From positions 1-48,561 of the IMG/VR virus record IMGVR_UViG_3300028653_000001: a stretch of DNA of 48,561 nucleotides; one strand, written 5' to 3'. Shown here piece by piece: positions 1-8,541 of this stretch. The position numbers and the translations under genes are program-made. The DNA comes from a virus. The notes below the pieces were generated by a model. The model searched no databases. It saw nothing but the letters and a program-made list of their open reading frames with translations, and was not told the DNA's origin. Within the stretch, counting starts at the first letter, position 1. Every line of letters starts with the position of its first letter.

Positions 1-127
1 GACAATAAGCTTTACGTTTGGCAAGAGGCTTACGGCCACGGCGTCGAGATCACTGAGCTGCCTGCGTTCGTGCGTAGTGTGCCTGGTACAGACAAGTGGA
101 AGATACGCGCTGACAGTGAGCGCCCCG
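1..127 (+). repeat. Terminal direct repeat, left copy
   Basis: Identical to 48435-48561. It lies inside the terL gene, and the reading frame continues across the join, so it shows that the genome closes into a circle of 48,434 bp. Confidence 0.95.
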
Positions 128-417
128 ATACAATCAGCTATCTGCGCAATGAAGGCTTTGATATACAGGGAGCAGAAAAAGGCAAAGGTTCAGTCGAGGA
201 TGGAATCCAGTTCATCCGTTCCTTTGAAGCGATTGTTATACACCCTCGATGCCGTGGGGCGCTTGACGATTACCGGAACTATCGCTGGAAGCAGGATAAA
301 AGCACAAACGAAGTTTTGCCGATTCCATTAGACAAGAGCAATCATGCATGCGATGACGGAAGGTATGCACTTGAGCCATACATAAAGAACAAAGTGAGCG
401 CTTGGGATGTCATCTAA
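1..417 (+). CDS. terL: Terminase large subunit, C-terminal part
   Basis: This is the 3' part of the packaging motor gene that begins at 47637 and crosses the circle junction. The frame enters at base 1 and ends with TAA at 415-417. Joined through the 127-bp overlap, the protein is about 404 residues, a normal length for the PBSX/Terminase_3 type. This part holds most of the RNase H-like nuclease: the acidic ADSERP motif (about residue 304) lies here, and a late acidic stretch (ACDDGRYALEP) could supply the last metal ligand. The first ATG in this fragment (70) is internal and not a real start. The stop overlaps the portal start by 11 bases, which suggests translational coupling. Confidence 0.93.
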   Translation, partial: DNKLYVWQEAYGHGVEITELPAFVRSVPGTDKWKIRADSERPDTISYLRNEGFDIQGAEKGKGSVEDGIQFIRSFEAIVIHPRCRGALDDYRNYRWKQDKSTNEVLPIPLDKSNHACDDGRYALEPYIKNKVSAWDVI

Positions 418-1843
418 AAAGAAAAACGCAGCCGCCGAACACAAGCCCGTCGAGAACGACTTTGAGGGCTGGGGTTACGAGACGGCCATGAATCTCAACA
501 CCAACAGTCCTATGGCTGGAGTGTTTGATGGCCCTGGCATGAGCGCTTACGGCGGAACTGCAGCATTGAGCCAGCCCTGGGAATTGGCCTACAACAATAG
601 CTATTACTTCGTCAGCCTGAACAGGGTGATGTGTACCTACGCGTACACCATGCACGGAGTCATCAGAACGCTGGTTGACCAGCCCGTGTACGATGCGTTC
701 CGTGGTGGTATTGAGATAAAGAGTGATGAGCTTTCTGAGGACGATGTGCAGAGCCTTGTCAAGGCAATGAAGGAGCTTAAGGTCATTCGCGCAGTCACTG
801 ACGCCCTGCGTTGGGACAGGCTCTACGGTGGCGCAGGCATCATCATCAACACCAATCAGAATTACGGCACAGCCTTGCGCACCAGCAGCATCAAGCAAGA
901 CAGCATGCTCGAGTTCATTCCTGCCGACAGGTGGGAACTTGTGGGTCAAACCCTTGATGACAGCGGCCTGCCCGGCTGGATGGCCAAGATGCCGCGCTTT
1001 GACTACTACGGCCGGAAGCTTGACCCAAGCAGAGTCATCCGTGTTGTGGGTGAAGAAGCGCCCAGCTTAGCACGCCGCCGTCTGCAAGGGTGGGGGATGA
1101 GCGTTATCGAATGCGTGCTGCGCGAAATCAACAGCTACCTCAAGAACCAGAACGTGCTCTTTGAGCTGTTAGACGAAGCCAAGATTGACGTCTACAAGCT
1201 CCAGGACTTCAATAGCAAAGTACTCAGTAAGCTGGCACAGGGCAAAGTGGTCAAGCGTATAACTATGATGAATATGCTCAAGAACTTTGCCAACGCCATC
1301 GTACTGGACGCCGAAGATGACTACGAACAGAAACAGCTGTCTTTGGAGGGGGTGGCAACTACTCTGGTACAGATACGAATCGGCATAGCCGCTGCAGTTA
1401 GGATGCCCCTCACCAAGTTGTTCGGTCTCTCAGCGTCTGGTTTTAGCTCGGGAGAGGAAGACACCGAGAATTACAACACGATCGTCGAGCACGAGAGAGA
1501 ACGCGCTCGCGAAGTGTTGGACGTCGTGCTTCCAATCGTATGCAGACGTCAGTTTGGCTTTGAGCCTCAACTGGAATACACGTTCAAGCCCTTGCGTGTA
1601 CTGAGCGCCATCGACGAGCAGAACGTAAGGTCGAGTAAGTTGGCAAACCATACAACCCTCTTCTCCATCGGGTACTATACGGACCAGGAGTTCGACAGAG
1701 CTCTGCACGAGGATAGAATTGTCGGTCAAAGAACCGAGGTGGGTAAGGGGCTGCGAGCAATCGAACCGCCCATGGCTCCCAACTCGACGTGGCAGAACCC
1801 TCAGCAGCCAGTTACTCCGAAGAAAGTGAAAGAGGATTCGTAA
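407..1843 (+). CDS. Portal protein (DUF1073-like)
   Basis: A 478-residue protein that should form the dodecameric ring at the packaging vertex, through which DNA enters and to which the neck attaches. It resembles the DUF1073 portal group: an N-terminal region around YAYTMHGVIRTLVDQP, the RLYGGAGIII strand near residue 145, and the signature PLTKLFG followed by GFSSGEEDTENY near residues 333-352, then a long helical C-terminus. It lies directly between terminase and the MuF-like gene, the usual portal position. Databases sometimes label DUF1073 proteins 'anti-CBASS Acb1 family'. No Acb1-type phosphodiesterase domain is visible here, so portal is the better call. The stop shares bases with the next start (TAATG). 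Confidence 0.88.
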   Translation: MSSKKKNAAAEHKPVENDFEGWGYETAMNLNTNSPMAGVFDGPGMSAYGGTAALSQPWELAYNNSYYFVSLNRVMCTYAYTMHGVIRTLVDQPVYDAFRGGIEIKSDELSEDDVQSLVKAMKELKVIRAVTDALRWDRLYGGAGIIINTNQNYGTALRTSSIKQDSMLEFIPADRWELVGQTLDDSGLPGWMAKMPRFDYYGRKLDPSRVIRVVGEEAPSLARRRLQGWGMSVIECVLREINSYLKNQNVLFELLDEAKIDVYKLQDFNSKVLSKLAQGKVVKRITMMNMLKNFANAIVLDAEDDYEQKQLSLEGVATTLVQIRIGIAAAVRMPLTKLFGLSASGFSSGEEDTENYNTIVEHERERAREVLDVVLPIVCRRQFGFEPQLEYTFKPLRVLSAIDEQNVRSSKLANHTTLFSIGYYTDQEFDRALHEDRIVGQRTEVGKGLRAIEPPMAPNSTWQNPQQPVTPKKVKEDS

Positions 1844-2814
1844 TGCTTAAAGTCCTTCAGCCTATCCGAGACAAAGACGAGTACAGCGACCCTATGGCAC
1901 AACGAGTGGCACAGGCGCTGTACGAAGCCATCTTTCGTCCTGTGCTGGATATCCTGGGCGTCAAGGTCGACAAGCGCATCAACAGCTATCAAGACCTCAA
2001 GAACGCTGTGCGTGCAGGTCGCGTTTACTGGGTTGACGGCTACTTCTACGGTGAATTCAATGCAGCTGTGGGCAAAGCCCTGCGCGACATTGGCGCTGAC
2101 TTTGCGCGCAGCAAGGAAGCATACAAGTTGCCCATGGAGCAGCTGCCCAGCGACCTGCGCACGGACATAGTAATCGGCAAGGGCATGAACAGAGGCAAGA
2201 CCGAGGCCATTCTCAAGGCGCTCAAGCAAGCCAGTGAGATGAAGCTCATCATTGGCAGTGGAGATGCTCCAGTGAGCGTCATGGCCGAGCTTGACGATGA
2301 CAGCATCCAAACCATGAAAGTGTTGCCCCAGCACCTGCAGCTGCCTTACACCCTCACAGACAAGCAGAAGCAGGTCATGACCAAGGAATATAGCGAGAAC
2401 CTGGCCCTTGGGGTTAAAAACTGGCAAGACGAGGCCATTCTGCGGCTGCGAGAAAAAACCGAAGCCAATGCACTCCTGGGCTATCGTGCTGACCGTTTGG
2501 CGGGTATAGTGGTGAACGAGTTCGACGTTACCAAGAAGAAGGCGCGCTTTTTAGCCCGCCAGGAGACAAGCCTCTTCGTCAGCAAGTACCGTGAATTGCG
2601 CTACACCAACGCCGGAATCAAGGAGTACATCTGGAGCACCAGCAAGGATGGCCACCGCGTGCGTGCAGACCACCGGGCCCTGGACGGGCAGAAGTTCACC
2701 TGGGACAGCCCCCCCGTTGTTGACCAAGCCACCGGCAAAAGGGGCCACCCAGGCCAAGACTTCAACTGTCGGTGCCTGGCCCTGCCGGTTGTAAGAATAG
2801 GAGCGACTACATGA
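1843..2814 (+). CDS. MuF-like minor head protein
   Basis: A 323-residue protein. ATG 1843 is chosen because it overlaps the portal stop and has a GAAAGAGGA ribosome site just upstream; the frame stays open farther upstream only inside the portal gene. The C-terminal 80 residues match the Mu gpF/SPP1 gp7 minor-head domain: RQETSLFVSKYRELRYTNAG, then W-S-T-S-KDGHRVRADHRALDGQ, ending HPGQDFNCRCLALPV. The N-terminus is helical and specific to this phage. MuF-domain proteins sit inside or at the base of the capsid, can be ejected with DNA, and are often fused to toxins; no toxin domain is visible here. The stop overlaps the next start (ATGA). Confidence 0.85.
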   Translation: MLKVLQPIRDKDEYSDPMAQRVAQALYEAIFRPVLDILGVKVDKRINSYQDLKNAVRAGRVYWVDGYFYGEFNAAVGKALRDIGADFARSKEAYKLPMEQLPSDLRTDIVIGKGMNRGKTEAILKALKQASEMKLIIGSGDAPVSVMAELDDDSIQTMKVLPQHLQLPYTLTDKQKQVMTKEYSENLALGVKNWQDEAILRLREKTEANALLGYRADRLAGIVVNEFDVTKKKARFLARQETSLFVSKYRELRYTNAGIKEYIWSTSKDGHRVRADHRALDGQKFTWDSPPVVDQATGKRGHPGQDFNCRCLALPVVRIGATT

Positions 2815-4598
2815 TTATAACCCTTTGCAAGACTAATCCCGTAGTGCAGTTGGTGCCCAGCCATAGGAATAATGAGAAGGACTGGCCCAGCAGCTATATG
2901 TGCAACTTCCTTGAGGCAGGCACCGTGAGCTATGAGGACGTCAATCAAGGCGTGGCCCTGCTCAAGAAAGAGTCAATGGACGGCTGGATTCAGACCTTCG
3001 TGGACAAGCCCGTCATCATTGACCATCAAGACGTTGACCCCATCACCTTCAAGAGTGCGGCTGTTGGCTACATCAAACGCGTGTGGTTTAACCCCGCAGA
3101 CGCATGGTACTGGTGTGAGTTCTGCATCACAGATGATACGGCTCATGAACTCATCAAGAACGGGTACAGCGTCAGTTGCAGCTTTGACGTGAAGGAACAT
3201 CAGCCCGGTGGCGAATGGCACGCGCAGAAGTATAACGAGGAAATCACGCGCGGCTTTGGCCTGCACCTGGCCCTGGTCAGCAACCCCCGGTATGAGGATT
3301 GCCGCATAGAGAAGGTGGCCAACAGCAAGACGGTGCGCTTCAATAGCAAGCGCATCGAGAATGCCATTGACCGCACTGACCCCAAGGCCAAGGAGATGTT
3401 CTCCAAGGAAAAAGGCGAGCACCCGGAGTTCTCAGACGATGATATCTGGAAGATAGTGGGCGACCACATGAGGGAGAAGGAGAATGCCCAATTCAAAAGA
3501 AGCGTACATCAAGTCCCGGCTGGTAAATGGGAAATCGCCGGAAGTAATATCCCCGAGGAATACGCGGGTTTGTATGAAACAGAAGCGGAAGCTCAAACCG
3601 CACTTGACAAGATAACGAAGGAGAACTCCATTCCTTCATATCTGGGCACGCTGAAATCAGGAGAGGCTTATTTCGTGGAAAGGGAGCAAGTGGTTATAGC
3701 GGGGCCTTTCTACGATTATGATGCTGCCGACCGTGTTAAAAAGTCAAAAGAGAAGTCCGAACCGCACAATGATTCAACCTACAGGATTGTCGTTGATAAA
3801 GCAAGAAACCATGCGAAAGGAAAAAACATGCAAACGATGCAGAACAGCGACCTTGAGAAGATGAGCCCCGTCCTACTGGACAAGTACATGCAGACCCTTA
3901 GTGATGTTGGCCTGCAGACCATCGTTGACGGGGAATTCTGCGAAGAGGTCAAAAAGGTTGCCGTGTTGCATCAGGGCGACCGTTCCAAGAAGTCCGAACA
4001 GGAGCTCATGTTAACCGGCAAGCCAAAGGAGGCGTCAAAGATGAACTGGAAATTCTGGAGCAAGAAAGGCGACAAGTCAGTGGTTCACAACGAGAAGCTC
4101 GATGCGGATAAGGTCTTCGTCGACGTGGATGGCGTCAAGGTCAGCCTCTCCACCTTGATAAACACCAAGGCCGTCAAGGTCGAGGAGTTCGAGGAGCTCA
4201 CCGCCGCAGACGTCATCAAGGTCAACGGCAAGGACGTTCCCATCAGCGATCTGGTGGAAAACTTCCGCAACGCCAAGAAGAATGAGGGCGAGGAAGAGAC
4301 TCCCGAAGAGAAGAAGGCCCGCGAGGAAAAGGAAGCCAAGGCCAAGAAGGACGCCAAAGTCGAGCCCGATGGCGACGAGGATAAGCCCGGCAAAGGCGAC
4401 GGCGACGAGGACAACAAAGAAAAGAAGGACAAGAAGAACGCCAAGGACGAAGGGCACGAACACTTCGTCGAGCTGCACAACGCCAAGAACCAGACGATCA
4501 TGGACAACTCCGCCCCGCATGGCGACAGCTCCACCCGTGAGGACAAGGCCGAGCGCGGCAAGAAGCTTTTCGGTTCCAAGAAAAAGCTGAACAAATAA
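2811..4598 (+). CDS. Prohead protease-scaffold polyprotein (DUF2213-like N-terminus)
   Basis: A 595-residue protein. ATG 2811 overlaps the upstream stop (ATGA). Residues about 1-175 resemble the DUF2213 capsid maturation protease group: KPVIIDHQD (His72), VSCSFDV (Ser122/Ser124) and HLALVSNPR (His152). The active-site assignment is inference. Residues about 195-340 form an extra segment with two WEIAG/AGPFYDYD-type strands. Residues about 411-595 are highly charged (runs of Glu, Asp, Lys), as expected of a scaffold core. The order protease, scaffold, decoration, capsid is standard. The single-frame fusion with internal starts at 3828 and 4041 recalls lambda C/Nu3. Confidence 0.8.
   Translation: MIITLCKTNPVVQLVPSHRNNEKDWPSSYMCNFLEAGTVSYEDVNQGVALLKKESMDGWIQTFVDKPVIIDHQDVDPITFKSAAVGYIKRVWFNPADAWYWCEFCITDDTAHELIKNGYSVSCSFDVKEHQPGGEWHAQKYNEEITRGFGLHLALVSNPRYEDCRIEKVANSKTVRFNSKRIENAIDRTDPKAKEMFSKEKGEHPEFSDDDIWKIVGDHMREKENAQFKRSVHQVPAGKWEIAGSNIPEEYAGLYETEAEAQTALDKITKENSIPSYLGTLKSGEAYFVEREQVVIAGPFYDYDAADRVKKSKEKSEPHNDSTYRIVVDKARNHAKGKNMQTMQNSDLEKMSPVLLDKYMQTLSDVGLQTIVDGEFCEEVKKVAVLHQGDRSKKSEQELMLTGKPKEASKMNWKFWSKKGDKSVVHNEKLDADKVFVDVDGVKVSLSTLINTKAVKVEEFEELTAADVIKVNGKDVPISDLVENFRNAKKNEGEEETPEEKKAREEKEAKAKKDAKVEPDGDEDKPGKGDGDEDNKEKKDKKNAKDEGHEHFVELHNAKNQTIMDNSAPHGDSSTREDKAERGKKLFGSKKKLNK
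4025..4032 (+). promoter_or_regulatory. Internal ribosome binding site for nested scaffold
   Basis: AAAGGAGG is the strongest ribosome site in the polyprotein gene and precedes an in-frame ATG by eight bases. It decides the start of the nested scaffold protein. Confidence 0.65.
4041..4598 (+). CDS. Nested scaffold protein from an internal start
   Basis: This in-frame internal start would give a 185-residue protein made only of the charged C-terminus of the polyprotein. The evidence is a consensus ribosome site AAAGGAGG at 4025-4032, eight bases before ATG 4041, deep inside an open gene where no such site is needed. Lambda Nu3, made from an internal start in C, is the known precedent. It would act as the free scaffolding protein in procapsid assembly and be removed before packaging. 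A second internal ATG at 3828 has GAAAGG at 3815-3820 and may give a longer form of 256 residues. Confidence 0.65.
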   Translation: MNWKFWSKKGDKSVVHNEKLDADKVFVDVDGVKVSLSTLINTKAVKVEEFEELTAADVIKVNGKDVPISDLVENFRNAKKNEGEEETPEEKKAREEKEAKAKKDAKVEPDGDEDKPGKGDGDEDNKEKKDKKNAKDEGHEHFVELHNAKNQTIMDNSAPHGDSSTREDKAERGKKLFGSKKKLNK

Positions 4599-4628
4599 CA
4601 CTACCAACCCAACAAGGAGGCAGCAAAC

Positions 4629-5087
4629 ATGGCTTTCAATCTCAACCAGTTCAAGCTCTCGAACATCGAAGGCATGACGATGAATCCTGAGCCGAATGTC
4701 ATCTCGGCGCAGGTACTTCCCACCCTGGCAGCAGCGTCGTATTACCAGGCGGGCCAGGTCGTGGCCTTCGGCACCAACGCAGGCGACATGCCCATCATCC
4801 GCGCAATCAACACCGGATGCGGTATCGGGGTTATCGCGTTCAACGCGAAGAAGTCCAAGTATTATGCCAACGACATCTGCAGCGTGGCCCTGGACGGCAC
4901 CATCATAACTGTGAAGGCTGCCAGCGCCATCACCCGCAATGACGTATTGGCCTACGGGTCAACCGGCATGGGCACCATCACAACCGGCAACGGCATCGGC
5001 ATTGCGCTGGACAATGCGAGCGCCAGCGGCGACATCGTTCGCATGATGGTCAAAGCGCACGTCAGCGGCAGCGCGAACCTTTACTAA
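4629..5087 (+). CDS. Capsid decoration/stabilisation protein
   Basis: A 152-residue beta-rich protein with a strong ribosome site (AAGGAGG before ATG 4629). It is rich in Ala, Gly and Thr, and its pattern (ANDICSVALDGTI, ITRNDVLAYGSTG) resembles DUF2190/lambda gpD-like proteins that bind the outer capsid shell after expansion. It sits between scaffold and major capsid, the usual place for this role. The family match is by pattern only. Confidence 0.65.
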   Translation: MAFNLNQFKLSNIEGMTMNPEPNVISAQVLPTLAAASYYQAGQVVAFGTNAGDMPIIRAINTGCGIGVIAFNAKKSKYYANDICSVALDGTIITVKAASAITRNDVLAYGSTGMGTITTGNGIGIALDNASASGDIVRMMVKAHVSGSANLY

Positions 5088-5114
5088 ACAGCAAACCAAA
5101 AGGAGGAAGCAAAC

Positions 5115-6215
5115 ATGCACGTCTTCTACAACGCGAAAGAAAAACGGCTCATGAATCCTGAGGAGTTCTCCCAGGCCATGACCGCCAAGTACAATCGGAG
5201 CGGCTTCGTGGGTATGCACATTGACCCCAGCCAGCTGAACCAGTCTCGCAATAACGCGGCTGGCGACTACAGCTCCGCTGACCTGGCATACCAGTATGCC
5301 ACCGACAGGCTCACCTACATCCGGCAGCGCTACGTGGAACAGTCGTTCTACACCGTTGCCCCCGCCGACTTCATGAACGTCGTGGTCGGTGAAGGTGCCT
5401 GGAGCCAGCAGATAATCACCCAGGCGTCCATCCAGACGGCTGGCGGGTTCAAGCAGGGCAAGTTGAACACCGGCGCGCACAATGCCAAGCTCAACACTGC
5501 CGACGCTGCCATCACCCCGATTGCCACCTATGTGCAGAACTGGGCCCTGGCAACCGAGTACACGCTGTTCGACGTCAACCAGGCGTTGTTCACCGGCGCG
5601 TGGGATCCCGTCGAAGCCAAGCAGAAGGCCCGCAAGAGGGACTACGACCTTGGCATCCAGGAAGTGGCCTTCCTCGGCGACGTTGCCGACGAAACGCACT
5701 TCCCTGGCCTGCTCACCAACACGGCCATCAGTGCCAACACCAACCGCATCGGCGCAGCAATCAGCGGAATGACCGCTGGCCAGTTCGCGGCTTTCGTTGC
5801 CGGAATAGTCGGCGACTTCCTCACGAACTGCAACTACACGGCCATGCCGAACAAGCTCACCATCCCCACGGATGACTGGGCTGGCCTGGCCACTCCGGTG
5901 AGCTACAGCTTCCCGAACATCAGCATGATTGAATACCTTGGCAACGCGTTCAAGGCAGTCGTGTCTGGCGGGGTGGAGCTGCTGCCCCTGGCGTATGGCA
6001 TTCCGGCGAACAACAGCACCGTCACCGGCTTGAACAAGCACGTATACTGCTTGTATCATGACGACATCGACACCCTCTTCATGGAGGTGCCGGTTGCGTT
6101 CACCGTCACGGCGGCAGGGACGTACAACAACTTCAGCTTCCAGGATGCGGCCTACTGCCAGTACACTGGCGTAACCATCCTCAAGCCGCTGGAGGTAATG
6201 TACTTCACGTTCTAA
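5115..6215 (+). CDS. Major capsid protein
   Basis: A 366-residue protein with the best ribosome site in the cluster (AAAAGGAGGAAGCAAAC-ATG), fitting very high expression. It resembles the DUF2184 HK97-fold capsid group: an N-terminal arm, a helical stretch near KARKRDYDLGIQEVAFLG around residue 178-195, then GLLTN and a C-terminal VTILKPLEVMYFTF strand. Position after scaffold and decoration genes and before neck genes supports the call. The protease gene upstream suggests possible N-terminal trimming, but no delta domain is obvious. A long antisense frame (4959-6683) covers this gene and is not coding. Confidence 0.85.
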   Translation: MHVFYNAKEKRLMNPEEFSQAMTAKYNRSGFVGMHIDPSQLNQSRNNAAGDYSSADLAYQYATDRLTYIRQRYVEQSFYTVAPADFMNVVVGEGAWSQQIITQASIQTAGGFKQGKLNTGAHNAKLNTADAAITPIATYVQNWALATEYTLFDVNQALFTGAWDPVEAKQKARKRDYDLGIQEVAFLGDVADETHFPGLLTNTAISANTNRIGAAISGMTAGQFAAFVAGIVGDFLTNCNYTAMPNKLTIPTDDWAGLATPVSYSFPNISMIEYLGNAFKAVVSGGVELLPLAYGIPANNSTVTGLNKHVYCLYHDDIDTLFMEVPVAFTVTAAGTYNNFSFQDAAYCQYTGVTILKPLEVMYFTF

Positions 6216-6330
6216 GCAGTCAATGGTGCAGCGGGTGGTGTGATCCCACTTATACATCGGGAAGGATATGGGCCCCACCGAGCCACCCCCGGCACACAGT
6301 GTTCGGTTCCACAACATGGAGGGTACTGCA

Positions 6331-6570
6331 ATGGAAGGTATCAAAGTAGTGGTCTGCGAGATTGAAAACAGGGGCAAGCGTCGTTTTATCATCGGGGTTG
6401 ACGAACACATTAGCGGCGGCACAGTGAACAAGAATGCCGCCAACAAAGATACCAACGTAACCATCCTTCCTGACACCACTGTCAAGGTTACGGAGGCCTG
6501 CGCAGACATGCTCTGCAAGGGCTGGCCCAAGGAAGTCAAGCTCTTAAGGAAAACTACCAAAAAGGAGTAA
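6331..6570 (+). CDS. Small head-region protein, unknown function
   Basis: A 79-residue protein. ATG 6331 is preferred over in-frame starts at 6268 and 6316 because GGAGGG lies eight bases upstream of it. It contains VVVCEIENRGKRRFIIGVDE, then a stretch rich in Thr and Val, and a basic tail. No family recognised. The position between capsid and connector genes suggests a head-completion or capsid-accessory role. The 115 bases before it (6216-6330) hold no gene and no clear terminator. Confidence 0.6.
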   Translation: MEGIKVVVCEIENRGKRRFIIGVDEHISGGTVNKNAANKDTNVTILPDTTVKVTEACADMLCKGWPKEVKLLRKTTKKE

Positions 6571-6575
6571 CTACC

Positions 6576-7034
6576 ATGTCCACCTGGACGACTCCCACGG
6601 TAGCTGACTTTAAGGCATACTTTGCCCGCGACTTCAACTTCGCTACCACAGGCGATCTCCCACAGCAGGCTGATATTGACCACTACATTGTTGACGCCGA
6701 TATAACTCGCGCCATCAATGAGGCCCTCATTAACTTCAATGAGGGGCTGTTTGGTGCCAATAGCGCCATGGTGTTCATGTACTTGGTGGCTTACCAGCTG
6801 GTGGTGAACCTACAGAACAGTTCTAAGGGCATCAGCAGCCAGGCCAAGTTCCCAATCAGCAGCAACAGCGTGGGTGGCGTATCCGTCAGTTACCAGATAC
6901 CTGACAGATATAGCAAGGACGCCTTCCTCCAGCAGTACACGAAGAATGGCTACGGCATGAAGTACCTCGAATTGTCCCTGCCGTACATCGTGGGCAATAT
7001 GTCCACCGCACAAGCGGAAACCAGCTACCGATGA
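6576..7034 (+). CDS. Head-tail connector (DUF4054-like)
   Basis: A 152-residue protein with ribosome site AAAAGGAG before ATG 6576. The helical build (ADITRAINEALINFNEGLF, MVFMYLVAYQLVVNLQN) and the Y-S-K-D-A-F-L-Q-Q-Y-T-K-N-G-Y-G-M-K-Y-L-E-L pattern match DUF4054-type adaptor proteins, which bind under the portal. It follows the capsid gene and overlaps the next start by four bases. Confidence 0.65.
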   Translation: MSTWTTPTVADFKAYFARDFNFATTGDLPQQADIDHYIVDADITRAINEALINFNEGLFGANSAMVFMYLVAYQLVVNLQNSSKGISSQAKFPISSNSVGGVSVSYQIPDRYSKDAFLQQYTKNGYGMKYLELSLPYIVGNMSTAQAETSYR

Positions 7035-7591
7035 GAAAAGCCTTCAACAAGGGTTCACTGGCCGGGAACTACACAAGCGTCAAGCTCAACACTGATGCGC
7101 TTGAGCAGGTGCATAGCGCATTGCTTGCCAAGTACGTTACGCGTGTGGGCATTCTTGGCGGTAAGACGAACCGCACCAAGGTAGTAACCAGCAGGAACGG
7201 TATGCGCCGGGCAGGCAAGAGCCCCGACGTTCTCACCAATGCGGAAATAGGCCTCATTCACGAGAAGGGCAGCGCCAGCAACAAGATACCGCGCCGCAGC
7301 TTTTTGGAGATGCCCTTAGTACTCAAGAGTGCAGGGCTGCTGGCCGTGCGCAACAAACTATGGGCCGTCTATCAGGGCGGGCCAGACACCAAGGCACGCC
7401 TGCGTGAGGCATACGTCAACCTGGGCCTGATAGCAGAACGCATCATCCAAAGAGCATTTGAAACGCGTGGCTTTGGGAGGTGGGCACAGAACAAGAAGGC
7501 CACCATCAGGCGCAAGAATGGCAGCGACATGCCCCTCATCGACACTGCCCAGTTAAGGCGCAGCATAACCAGCGATGTGGTGACGAAATGA
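7031..7591 (+). CDS. Virion morphogenesis/tail completion protein (Mu gpG/HK97 gp10-like)
   Basis: A 186-residue basic protein. It has VTRVGILGGK near residues 36-45, then a region with IGLIHEKGSASNKIPRRSFL around residues 72-93. The pattern 'G-x-x-HE-x-G-x-x-x-x-x-IP-x-R-x-F' is the hallmark of phage virion-morphogenesis and HK97 gp10-type proteins. The C-terminal LIDTAQLRRSITSDV fits the 'L-x-D-T-G-x-L-x-x-S-I' end motif of the same families. It likely acts in neck or tail completion. ATGA overlaps link it to both neighbours. Confidence 0.8.
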   Translation: MRKAFNKGSLAGNYTSVKLNTDALEQVHSALLAKYVTRVGILGGKTNRTKVVTSRNGMRRAGKSPDVLTNAEIGLIHEKGSASNKIPRRSFLEMPLVLKSAGLLAVRNKLWAVYQGGPDTKARLREAYVNLGLIAERIIQRAFETRGFGRWAQNKKATIRRKNGSDMPLIDTAQLRRSITSDVVTK

Positions 7592-7992
7592 AGGACAGTA
7601 TAATCGTCAATGCGAGAGACATACCACTCTGCGAAACCGCAAGGTCGTTTGCCGACGTGAAGGACTCCATCTTGGCCTTTTCACAGCCTGCTATCGCGGT
7701 ATTCATAAACAAGGAGCAGGTATCCGGCTACACTGAAGAGCGTCAATCAGAAGTGGCAACCCGCGCCTGTATACAGCCGTTCAATTCGCAGCAGTTGAAG
7801 ATTCTGTCAGAGGGGCAGAGGGCATGGAGATGGTTTACATTGTGGTGCCTTGACAATCTGAATCTAATGCCAGACGACGCCTTCATAATCAAGGGAGTCC
7901 GTTACCGCATACAGGAACGGCTTGACTGGTCTGATTACGGCTACACAAGGTACAACGTAATAGAGGACTATACCGACAATGCTTCCCGATAA
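7588..7992 (+). CDS. Neck/head-closure protein
   Basis: A 134-residue protein. The start at 7588 overlaps the upstream stop (ATGA); upstream in-frame sequence is only read-through of the previous gene. It contains an aromatic core (GQRAWRWFTLWCLDN), then DAFIIKGVRYRIQERLDWSDYGYTRYNVIEDY, typical of the small beta-barrel head-closure or tail-adaptor proteins between connector and tail terminator. Identity is inferred mainly from position. Confidence 0.55.
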   Translation: MKDSIIVNARDIPLCETARSFADVKDSILAFSQPAIAVFINKEQVSGYTEERQSEVATRACIQPFNSQQLKILSEGQRAWRWFTLWCLDNLNLMPDDAFIIKGVRYRIQERLDWSDYGYTRYNVIEDYTDNASR

Positions 7993-8530
7993 CCCCACAG
8001 CCGTAGACTATTTGATTGACGTGCTTGTGCATGAACTTGGAGTGCCGAGTAGCCGTGTAAACTTCTACGATGAGAAGTTCAGCATACCCAATGACGCGCA
8101 CCTGTTCGTCGGGGTGGAGTTCAAGTTCAGCAAGGCCATCGGGGGCAGGAACCAGGCTGCAGACGTAACGCAGGTTTACACCGAGAAGCAAGGCCTTATA
8201 ACCCAGGAGCATTTTTCAGTCAAGCTGTTCAGCCGCAACCTGGATGCGTTCAAATACAAAGAGCGCGCCGTCATGGCGCTAAACAGCATATATGCCCGGC
8301 AGCAGTCCACCAAGTACGGGTTCGCAATTAGTCGCTTGGCCAACATACAAGACCTCAGCGAACTCGAAGGGGCAGGAATGCTCCACCGCTACGAGATTCC
8401 CCTGGCAATGTTCTGCCGCTATGAATACACTAAGCCGGTCAGCTGGTACGGAACATTTGCTGGCCAGGTTACGATAGAAAACGGAACAGCTAAGACGGTT
8501 GACTTCGAGCCACAAGAAAATCAAGTATAA
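7979..8530 (+). CDS. Tail terminator/neck protein (gp12-like)
   Basis: A 183-residue protein overlapping the previous gene by 14 bases. It begins with a helical VDYLIDVLVHELG and has a central segment with KFSKAIGGRNQAADV, TQEHFSVKLFSRN and YEIPLAMFCRYEYTKPVSWYG, similar to phage neck-terminator domains that cap the tail tube. The next gene is the sheath, which supports the role. Confidence 0.6.
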   Translation: MLPDNPTAVDYLIDVLVHELGVPSSRVNFYDEKFSIPNDAHLFVGVEFKFSKAIGGRNQAADVTQVYTEKQGLITQEHFSVKLFSRNLDAFKYKERAVMALNSIYARQQSTKYGFAISRLANIQDLSELEGAGMLHRYEIPLAMFCRYEYTKPVSWYGTFAGQVTIENGTAKTVDFEPQENQV

Positions 8531-8541
8531 AGGAGGAATGA

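Noticed and set aside
407-1843. Anti-CBASS Acb1 protein
   Set aside because: DUF1073 proteins are sometimes given this name, but the position and motifs are those of a portal, and no phosphodiesterase HxT/S repeats are visible.
4959-6683. 574-codon open frame on the minus strand over the capsid gene
   Set aside because: It is antisense to the major capsid gene and its neighbours, starts with no ribosome site, and its translation lacks any recognisable pattern. It arises from GC-rich codon use on the sense strand.
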